A stretch of DNA of 64,000 bases from positions 1-64,000 of the forward strand of contig CAYVFC010000011.1 in assembly GCA_964450715.1 (NCBI GenBank), given 5' to 3'. Positions 49,458-55,672 of the stretch are shown one piece after another. The stretch comes from CAYVFC01 sp964450715 (lineage in GTDB: Bacteria > Myxococcota_A > Polyangia > Polyangiales > JAFGIB01). A model generated the notes under the pieces. The model was given only the letters and a program-made list of their open reading frames with translations, had not been told where the DNA came from and did not search any database. Both the position numbers and the translations under genes were made by a program. Within the stretch, counting starts at the first letter, position 1, and every line of letters starts with the position of its first letter.

Positions 49458-50552
49458 TCAGTCGTCGTCCGGTCCGGGCGGCTTGCCTCCCGGAACAGCG
49501 TCGCCGCTCTCCGCTACGCTCGCGCCTCGCGCCAGCTCCTGCTTGGTCTTGATGGCGTCCTTCAGTCCGGACTTGTCGATACGAAGCTGATAGGACTTGA
49601 TCTGGCCATCGACCAGCTGGGAAGCCGCCTCGTAGAAGATGTGGGGATAGACCTCGTTTCTGTAGGCGGCCCGCCGTGTAGGGTTGCTGAGCAGGGCGAA
49701 GGCTTCCTCGGCGATCCTGCGCATCTTCGCGCAGGCTTCCGGGGCGGTTTTGTCCCAGAGGCCGCCGCGTTGCAGCTTCTTGCGCAGCTTCTGGTAGGCC
49801 GCTTCGATCTCGTCGGTGTCCAGGCTCCAGTGTACGTCGAGCGCGTCGAAGTAGTTGGCCTTCTCCATGCGAGCAGCCGAATCTTCCAGCCGGTTCGCCA
49901 GCGAGGTTTCCTCGGTGATCTTCGGTTCCAGCCACTCCACGCACTCGAACACGCCCAGCAACATGAGCAGCTGTACCGTGGTCTGTCGGCCGATGCCGCT
50001 GCGATTGGCCACCTCCTCGACCGAGCGCTCCCCGTTCATCTGCAGCCGTACCAGCCGCTTCTCGGGCTCGGTCAAACCGAGCTCCAGCACGTAGCTGCGG
50101 TCCTGGCGCACCTTGGGGGCCAGCTTCATCCGCTTGCCCAACGCCTCTTCGACCGCGGCTACATTGAAGCCGCGAACGATGGCGCGCAGGCCTTCCATTA
50201 CCAGCCTGCCCATGCTGAATCGGTTTCGCTTCTCCGGGTTGGGCGGCTTCGGGTCCAGGGAGTAGGTGCCTTCGGGCCAGGCGAACGCCCGTACGATCGC
50301 CATCTTCTCCGGGTTCCTCATGTAGGCGACCCCGCCCAGGATGGGCAGCTCGACCGTCCTGCCGGCGGAGGTGAAGTAAACCGTTCCCGTGACGGTGCGC
50401 TTGGCCAGCCGCCGTATCAGCAGCACGGCGATGGAGATCGGATCCATCTCCTCGGGCCTGGGCTCCCGCATCAGGGGAAGAGCTACGATTCCCTTCGCAT
50501 CGAGGGGATTGCGGAACTTCCCCGAAAAAGCTTCGCTAGCGCCGCCACCCAC
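49458..50552 (-). CDS. DUF4388-like plus shared module plus J-like domain protein
   Basis: A 364-residue cytosolic protein. A DUF4388-like beta domain (about 38-95: TGTVYFTSAGRTVELPILGG) is followed by the small module seen in the Hsp70 operon (LVRLQMNGERSVEEVANRSG, about 190-230). A J-like helical hairpin follows (about 255-325: YFDALDVHWSLDTDEIEAAY, AEEAFALLSNPTRRAAYR). The HPD tripeptide is replaced (QRGGLW), so Hsp70 stimulation is unlikely. The GTG start at 50552 is favoured because AAGGAG lies 7 nt upstream. Longer frames to 50651 run through the inverted-repeat leader. The gene has its own TATAAT promoter and a structured leader of about 195 nt. Confidence 0.8.
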   Translation of the reverse strand: MGGGASEAFSGKFRNPLDAKGIVALPLMREPRPEEMDPISIAVLLIRRLAKRTVTGTVYFTSAGRTVELPILGGVAYMRNPEKMAIVRAFAWPEGTYSLDPKPPNPEKRNRFSMGRLVMEGLRAIVRGFNVAAVEEALGKRMKLAPKVRQDRSYVLELGLTEPEKRLVRLQMNGERSVEEVANRSGIGRQTTVQLLMLLGVFECVEWLEPKITEETSLANRLEDSAARMEKANYFDALDVHWSLDTDEIEAAYQKLRKKLQRGGLWDKTAPEACAKMRRIAEEAFALLSNPTRRAAYRNEVYPHIFYEAASQLVDGQIKSYQLRIDKSGLKDAIKTKQELARGASVAESGDAVPGGKPPGPDDD

Positions 50553-50748
50553 GCAAATGCTCCTTAGGAGGCACCGCAAAATGAACGATACGAGACCGGG
50601 CGCGTCGGCGGAGCGCAATCGCGAGCGCGCCCGGAGGAAAAACCGCAGCAATAGCAGCGCTATTTCGAGGATTTTTCCGAGGACGAAAGCCGCGAGTGCG
50701 CCCGCCCACGCGGCCGCAACCGGGTCGTTTATTTTGCGGTGCCTCCTT
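50553..50748 (-). promoter_or_regulatory. Structured leader RNA candidate with SD/anti-SD switch
   Basis: On the minus strand, a 27-nt arm (50721-50747, beginning AGGAGGCACCGCAAAAT) is the near reverse complement (3 mismatches) of 50566-50592. Between them lie nested stems GGAAAAA/TTTTTCC (50672-50678 with 50636-50642) and AATAGC/GCTATT (50650-50664). The downstream arm ends GCCTCCT directly before the ribosome-binding site AAGGAG. CTCCT can therefore pair either with the upstream AGGAGG or with the ribosome-binding site itself, giving mutually exclusive structures. Confidence 0.6.
50566..50747. repeat. 27-bp inverted repeat enclosing nested palindromes
   Basis: Arms at 50566-50592 and 50721-50747 match at 24 of 27 positions (core GGAGGCACCGCAAAAT). 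The 128-bp interior encodes no convincing protein. It is an alternative reading of the leader: a small non-autonomous element with terminal inverted repeats. Confidence 0.75.
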
Positions 50749-50754
50749 AGGGGA

Positions 50755-50760
50755 ATTATA
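50755..50760 (-). promoter_or_regulatory. -10 box (TATAAT) of the DUF4388/J-like gene
   Basis: An exact TATAAT on the minus strand, about 7 nt upstream of the outer arm of the inverted repeat. Transcription would start almost exactly at the repeat's first base. No good -35 box is visible. Confidence 0.5.
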
Positions 50761-50804
50761 GCCCATTTTTACGGGACCGATCGAGGGAGCCGGAAAAGCG
50801 CGCT

Positions 50805-51794
50805 TCAGAGCAGGAAGTCGTCGAAGCTGTCCGCGCCCTTCTTCTTCTTGGGCCGCGCCTTCTTCTTCGGCTTCTTCTTCGGCTTTTCCGGTTCTGGCTC
50901 CGGTTCGTCCGCCTCGGGTTCCGGCTCTGGCTCGGGTTCCGCCTCGGGCTCTGGCTCGGGTTCCGGCTCCGGCTCGTAGCTATCCTCGGCGTCCGGCGTT
51001 TCCTCTTCCTCTTCCTCTTCCTCTTCTTCCTCCTCTTCCGGCTCGCTTTCCGGTTCTGGCTCCAGAGGTCGAGGCGCTTGCTTTGCTTCGCCTTCGGAGT
51101 CGAAGCGATGGGTGCTGGGGGACTTGACCAGATGGTAGATGCCGAAGACGTCGAGCCCGACGCCCGGCACCAGCAGCCCCACGCCGCCGCCGACCGACCC
51201 CTCGGCCAGCATGAAGATACCGAGACCGGTCAGCACCACGCCCGATCCGAGCCCCACCCAGCCCCAGGTCTTGTTCGGCTCCCGGGTCTCCTCGAAGTAG
51301 TCCACGTTCGAGCGCGGGAAGGAGAGCACGGGGTGGATGCTCTGGTCTTCGGATACCTGATACAGATAGTGCATCTCGATGCGCGACGCCTTGCGGCCTC
51401 GCTTGCCTTGCATCAGCTCGTCGACGTCGGTCGAGGAGGGGACGGTCAAACCTTCCTCGGAGAGCAGGGCGACCGTTCCGTCCAGGCACTGGTCGCAGGA
51501 CAGGACGATGGCCCCGTTCTGCCTGCCGATCCTACCGGGCTTCTCGACCCCGACCCGGCTCATGTCGATCTCCCGTTCGGTGGTGCCCGACTCGACGGCC
51601 CGGACCGTGCTCTGACCCAGTCGCAGCACTTGCAGCGAGGCGCGGGAGTTGTCCTTCAGCTTGGCGACCGTGGTGGTGGTGGTGCAGGCCGGTAGCAGTA
51701 AAAGCAGCGCGGCGAGCAGCCGGGGATTGCGGGCGCCCTCGAAAAATCGAGGCATTCGCTCAGGCCGGTCCGTGGTGTCGATGATGCTCTGCAT
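50805..51794 (-). CDS. Lipoprotein with Glu/Pro-rich and Lys-rich C-terminus
   Basis: A 329-residue protein. The signal peptide has the lipobox LLLLPAC (Cys near 37). A globular region of about 130 residues includes a Cys pair (SCDQC). Two hydrophobic segments (about 180-225, GLGSGVVLTGLGIFML and GGVGLLVPGVGLDVFGIYHL) look like a small membrane hairpin. A long low-complexity tail follows: a run of more than ten Glu, EP/EPEP repeats, then KPKKKPKKKARPKKKKG. ATG 51794 has GGGGAG 5-6 nt upstream. EP-rich stalks are rigid spacers, and the basic end could bind a polyanion. The function is unknown. Confidence 0.78.
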   Translation of the reverse strand: MQSIIDTTDRPERMPRFFEGARNPRLLAALLLLLPACTTTTTVAKLKDNSRASLQVLRLGQSTVRAVESGTTEREIDMSRVGVEKPGRIGRQNGAIVLSCDQCLDGTVALLSEEGLTVPSSTDVDELMQGKRGRKASRIEMHYLYQVSEDQSIHPVLSFPRSNVDYFEETREPNKTWGWVGLGSGVVLTGLGIFMLAEGSVGGGVGLLVPGVGLDVFGIYHLVKSPSTHRFDSEGEAKQAPRPLEPEPESEPEEEEEEEEEEEEETPDAEDSYEPEPEPEPEPEAEPEPEPEPEADEPEPEPEKPKKKPKKKARPKKKKGADSFDDFLL

Positions 51795-51935
51795 TGCGTC
51801 TCCCCGTTTTTTTCTGCGGTTGGGCGCAGTGTACTCGATACGGTTTCGAAATCCATACTCCAGGCGTGGGACTGCCGTTGTCTGCCTCGTCGGGCCCATC
51901 CGGAGCGCTCGGTTGCCTCGACCCTCCGCAGGGGC

Positions 51936-51941
51936 TAATTT
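51936..51941 (+). promoter_or_regulatory. Putative -10 box of radical SAM gene (leaderless)
   Basis: TAATTT ends 7 nt before the ATG at 51949, with no Shine-Dalgarno sequence. Confidence 0.35.
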
Positions 51942-51948
51942 TCTTGCG

Positions 51949-53256
51949 ATGAGTGACCCGGCGTTTACCCGTCGCCAGCTTCTGGGACGCGCCGTTCGCT
52001 ACGGGGGCGCGCTGGCCGGCGCCGGTCTGCTGCTCTCGCAGACCGACTTCTGGCGCCTGTTGCTGCCGGACGAAACCGAGCCCGGGCCGGGAACGGCCCC
52101 GGAGCCCGGCCCGGCCGCGGGACCGGCTCCGGGCAAGGTGCTGGCCGACGACAAGCTCAGGGAGCTGTCGAAGATCTCCCGGCCTGCCCGCTACTGGATC
52201 TCCACCCGCAGCCAGGGCGCCGTCTGTACCGATTGCCACAGCGCGGCCGATATCGAGGGGGTGACCGAGCACGATCACGACCGGGTCCAGATCCGTTGCC
52301 AGCTGTGCGCTCGTAAGTGCGTGTTGGGCGAGGGCGAGCGCGGCATGTGCCGGGCCCGCATCCATATCAAGGGCGAGCTGCGCACGCTGGTCTATGGGCG
52401 GCCCATCACCGTGCACGTGGACCCGGTGGAGAAGAAACCCTTCTACCATTTCCTGCCCGGCAGTCGCGCCTACTCGCTCGCCACCAGCGGCTGTCCGCTC
52501 AGGTGCAAGTTCTGCCAGAACTGGCAGATCTCGCAGGCGCTGCCCGAGGACTATTCCTCGCCGTTCGTCGGTCCGGCTGAGATCGTCAGCCAGGCCGAGC
52601 ACCGGCGCTCGCCCATCATCGCCTACACCTACAACGAGCCCACGGTCTTCACCGAGTACCTGACCGATATCGCTCGCCAGGCGCGCCCGCGCGGGGTACG
52701 CAGCGTGCTCATCAGCTGCGGTTTCATGAACGCGCTTCCGCTGCAGGAGATGTGCGAGGTGCTGGACGGCATCAAGATCGACCTCAAGGGTTTCAGCCGG
52801 GATTTTTACCGCCGGGCCTGTGGGGCCGAGCTCGATCCGGTGCTGCGCAGCATCAAGCAGGTGGCGCGCAGCGGCGTGCACCTGGAGATCGTCAACCTGG
52901 TGGTTCCCACCCTGAACGACTCGGATAGCATGTTGAAAGACCTGGCCAAGTGGGTGGTCGGGGAGGTGGGGCCGGACGTGCCCGTGCACTACACCCGCTT
53001 CCACCCCGACTTCCAGCTGCGCAACCTGCCGCCCACCCCCACCGCCACTCTGGAGCGCGCCCGCCAGATCGCCATGGACGCTGGTCTCCGCTATCCCTTC
53101 GTCGGCAACCTGCCCGGGCACCCCGGCAACCACACCTATTGTCCGAAGTGTCGCCAGATCGTCATCAAGCGCAGCGGCTTCTTCCTGGCGGAAAACCACG
53201 TCAAGGCCGGCCGTTGCGAGTATTGCAACGAAAAGATCGCCGGCGTCTGGTCGTGA
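51949..53256 (+). CDS. amrS: AmrS-type radical SAM protein with Tat signal
   Basis: A 435-residue radical SAM protein of the AmmeMemoRadiSam type. The cluster Cys are C182, C186 and C189 (GCPLRCKFC). The family's Cys-rich N-terminal block is present (RCQLCARKCVLGEGERGMC), and the C-terminal zinc-ribbon-like CPKC…CEYC pair. Unusually, the protein starts with a twin-arginine signal (TRRQLLGRA, then a hydrophobic stretch, about 8-32) and a Pro-rich linker. It also carries CTDCH (C93-H97) before the usual domain. If the Tat signal works, the enzyme is folded with its cluster and then exported. The gene starts 22 bp before the membrane spermidine-synthase-like gene, so the two are co-transcribed. 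Confidence 0.88.
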   Translation: MSDPAFTRRQLLGRAVRYGGALAGAGLLLSQTDFWRLLLPDETEPGPGTAPEPGPAAGPAPGKVLADDKLRELSKISRPARYWISTRSQGAVCTDCHSAADIEGVTEHDHDRVQIRCQLCARKCVLGEGERGMCRARIHIKGELRTLVYGRPITVHVDPVEKKPFYHFLPGSRAYSLATSGCPLRCKFCQNWQISQALPEDYSSPFVGPAEIVSQAEHRRSPIIAYTYNEPTVFTEYLTDIARQARPRGVRSVLISCGFMNALPLQEMCEVLDGIKIDLKGFSRDFYRRACGAELDPVLRSIKQVARSGVHLEIVNLVVPTLNDSDSMLKDLAKWVVGEVGPDVPVHYTRFHPDFQLRNLPPTPTATLERARQIAMDAGLRYPFVGNLPGHPGNHTYCPKCRQIVIKRSGFFLAENHVKAGRCEYCNEKIAGVWS

Positions 53257-53278
53257 TCGAATCATCCCCTCTCGCGCC

Positions 53279-55456
53279 ATGACCTTCTGGTTGCTGGAGA
53301 TCGGGCTCATTTCCATCCTGGGGCAGGTGGTGCTGCTCAGGGAGCTCACCACGGCCTTCTTCGGCAGCGAGCTCATCACCATCCTGGCGCTGGGGTTGTG
53401 GATGCTCTGGACCGGCGTGGGCGCCGCCCTGGGGCGTTCGGGCCACCTGCCGAGGCCTGCCGGCGTCCGCGTTCTCTTTCTGCTGGCCAGCCTGCTGGTG
53501 TTTGCGGACGTGGTGTTTATCCGTCGTATTCATATCCTCTTCGGCGGCGTCCCGGGAGCGGACCTCGGCTTTCCCGCCCAACTAGCGGCCATGGCGCTGG
53601 CGCTGCTGCCGTTGGGGCTCGGGCTCGGGCTGGTCTTCCAGTGGGCGGCCAAGCTCTACGTTGAGTCCGGTCGCACCCTGGCGCTCGCTTACGCGGTGGA
53701 GAGCGCCGGCGGGGTGCTCGGGGGGGCGGCCGCCACCCTGGCGCTGGGCGCGGGCCTTCAGAACTACGCCATCGGGCTGCTCTGCTGCTCGCTGTCGCTC
53801 GGGGCGGCGCTTCATCCGCTCGCCCGCGGTTGCGGGCTCGGCCCTCGCAGGCTTTTACTGCTGGCCCTGGCCGCGCCCGTGGCGCTGCTGCTCGCCATCG
53901 CCGCCTGGCGCGGCCCGGAGATCGACCGGGCTTTGACCGCCTGGAACCATCCCCATCTGCTCGATAGCCGCGATACCCCCTACGGCCGAGTCACGGTGAC
54001 CGGCCTCGGGGGCCAGGTGTCGGTCTTCCATAACAACGCGCTCAGCTTCGAGAGCGAGGGGACCCGGGCCGAGGAGCTAGCGCACCTGTCGGCGTTGCAG
54101 CATCCTCGTCCGAGATCCGCGCTGGTGCTCGGCGGTGGCGGCGAGGGGCTGGCGCGCGAGGTCGGAAAGCACCGTATCGCGCGCGTCGATCAGGTGGAGA
54201 TCGACGCGAGCGGCTGGAAGCTGGTCCGGCGCTTTCTGTCGCCACAGCGCCCGCCCGCGCCGTCGGCGGGCCGGGTGCGCACGACCTTCGCCGACCCTCG
54301 GGCCTTCCTGCGCGATACCCGCCAGCGCTACGATCTCATCCTGGTGGCCATGCCCGAGCCGGGCTCGGCGCTGGACAACCGCTACTATACGAGGGAGTTT
54401 TTCCTGCTCTGCGCCCGGCGCCTGAGCCGGGAAGGCGTGCTCGGCTTCCGCCTCGGCTCCTCGGAGAACCTCTGGACCCCGCACCTGTTGCGCCGCGCCG
54501 CCAGCATTCACCGGGCCTTGCGGCAGGCCTTCGCGGACGCGGTGGTGCTGCCGGGCACCAGCAATCTCTTTCTGGCTTCGCGGGGGAAGCTCGGCCTCGA
54601 TCCCGACCTGCTCTCGCACCGGTTCCGGCAGCGGGGGATAGAAGCGCGCATGGTATCGCCCGCTTACATCCGCTATCTATACCAGAACGATCGTTTCGAG
54701 GAGATCCGCCGGCGGCTGGGCGAGACCCGGGCGGCGATCAACACCGACACCCGGCCGGTATGCTTCCAAAATACATTGATTATATGGCTTTCCAGGTTCT
54801 ACCCGAAGCTTTCCTTGCAGGAGCTGTCCTCTCTCTATGAACCGGGGATACGCCAGGCGACGGCCGGCGCCGCCACCCTGCTCGTCCTCTCGCTCTGCTT
54901 CTGGCTTTCGCGGCGCCGCCCTCCGCTCCGGCGCGCGCTGCTGGCGGGTATGGCGGGGCTGTTGGGCATGGTGATGGAGAGCGCGCTCATCCTGCACTAC
55001 CAGGTCAAGACGGGCGTACTCTACAGGGATCTCGGGCTGCTCATCACCCTGTTCATGGCCGGGCTGGCCTGCGGCTCGGGCGCGGTGCACCGCCGGCTCG
55101 GTTCCGCTCCGCATCGCCCCGGGCGAGCGCGCAGGCTGGGCGCGGTCGCGCTGGGGGCCTTCGTCGTGCTCTGCTTGGCCGTAGCCTTTCTGAGCGGAAG
55201 CTCGGTTGCGCCGCTGGGTTTGACCTCGGCCGGGTTGTTTCTCTCGGGCTGCCTGCTCTCCGCTCTGTTCGCCTGCGCGAGCCTGGACGGAGTCGAGGAG
55301 CAGCGTCGGGTAGTCTCGCCGCTATATGCCGCCGATCTGGTAGGCGGCTGCCTGGGATCGCTGGCCGCGAGCCTGTTCTTGGTGCCGGTGCTGGGCATCC
55401 AGCTGACCGCGCTGGTTGCAGCCCTACTCTGCCTGGTTTCATTGTTGCTTCTTTGA
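53279..55456 (+). CDS. Membrane-embedded spermidine-synthase-like protein
   Basis: A 725-residue protein. Six or more transmembrane helices (about 1-215) are followed by a SpeE-like Rossmann domain (about 225-460: DTPYGRVTVTGLGGQVSVFH, ALVLGGGGEGLAREVGK, VDQVEIDASG, YDLILVAMPEPGSA). Another set of helices (about 525-725) completes the protein. The GGGGEG SAM/dcSAM loop is intact, but the catalytic Asp region is altered (AMPEPGS instead of DSTDP-type), so polyamine synthesis is doubtful. Such membrane SpeE fusions are widespread and mostly uncharacterised. It is co-transcribed with the Tat-type AmrS protein. Confidence 0.85.
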   Translation: MTFWLLEIGLISILGQVVLLRELTTAFFGSELITILALGLWMLWTGVGAALGRSGHLPRPAGVRVLFLLASLLVFADVVFIRRIHILFGGVPGADLGFPAQLAAMALALLPLGLGLGLVFQWAAKLYVESGRTLALAYAVESAGGVLGGAAATLALGAGLQNYAIGLLCCSLSLGAALHPLARGCGLGPRRLLLLALAAPVALLLAIAAWRGPEIDRALTAWNHPHLLDSRDTPYGRVTVTGLGGQVSVFHNNALSFESEGTRAEELAHLSALQHPRPRSALVLGGGGEGLAREVGKHRIARVDQVEIDASGWKLVRRFLSPQRPPAPSAGRVRTTFADPRAFLRDTRQRYDLILVAMPEPGSALDNRYYTREFFLLCARRLSREGVLGFRLGSSENLWTPHLLRRAASIHRALRQAFADAVVLPGTSNLFLASRGKLGLDPDLLSHRFRQRGIEARMVSPAYIRYLYQNDRFEEIRRRLGETRAAINTDTRPVCFQNTLIIWLSRFYPKLSLQELSSLYEPGIRQATAGAATLLVLSLCFWLSRRRPPLRRALLAGMAGLLGMVMESALILHYQVKTGVLYRDLGLLITLFMAGLACGSGAVHRRLGSAPHRPGRARRLGAVALGAFVVLCLAVAFLSGSSVAPLGLTSAGLFLSGCLLSALFACASLDGVEEQRRVVSPLYAADLVGGCLGSLAASLFLVPVLGIQLTALVAALLCLVSLLLL

Positions 55457-55672
55457 GACGGGGCGCGGACGCCGGGAAGCGCGCGCTTTTCGACCGCAGG
55501 GTTTTCGGCTATATTGTCGGCTCGGGTGCGTTGACGCTTCGCGCGGAGCTCAGACGCGTCCCTCTTATCGAACGAGCCCTGCAAGTGCCGGTAACTTCGA
55601 GCTTTCTTTTAACGCGGAATGCGGTGTCCGCACATCGCTACCGCTTTGCTGTCCCGATCTCCAGGAGGATTT
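55457..55672 (+). promoter_or_regulatory. Promoter/leader region of the TSP3-OmpA operon
   Basis: No gene is visible in this 216-bp gap. TATATT at 55510-55515 is the best -10 candidate, leaving a leader of about 150 nt. AGGAGG lies 6 nt before the ATG at 55673. Confidence 0.35.

Noticed and set aside
50536..50766. 76-codon minus-strand frame across the inverted-repeat leader
   Set aside because: Lies wholly in the palindromic leader, no protein-like pattern, and competes with a better-supported regulatory reading.
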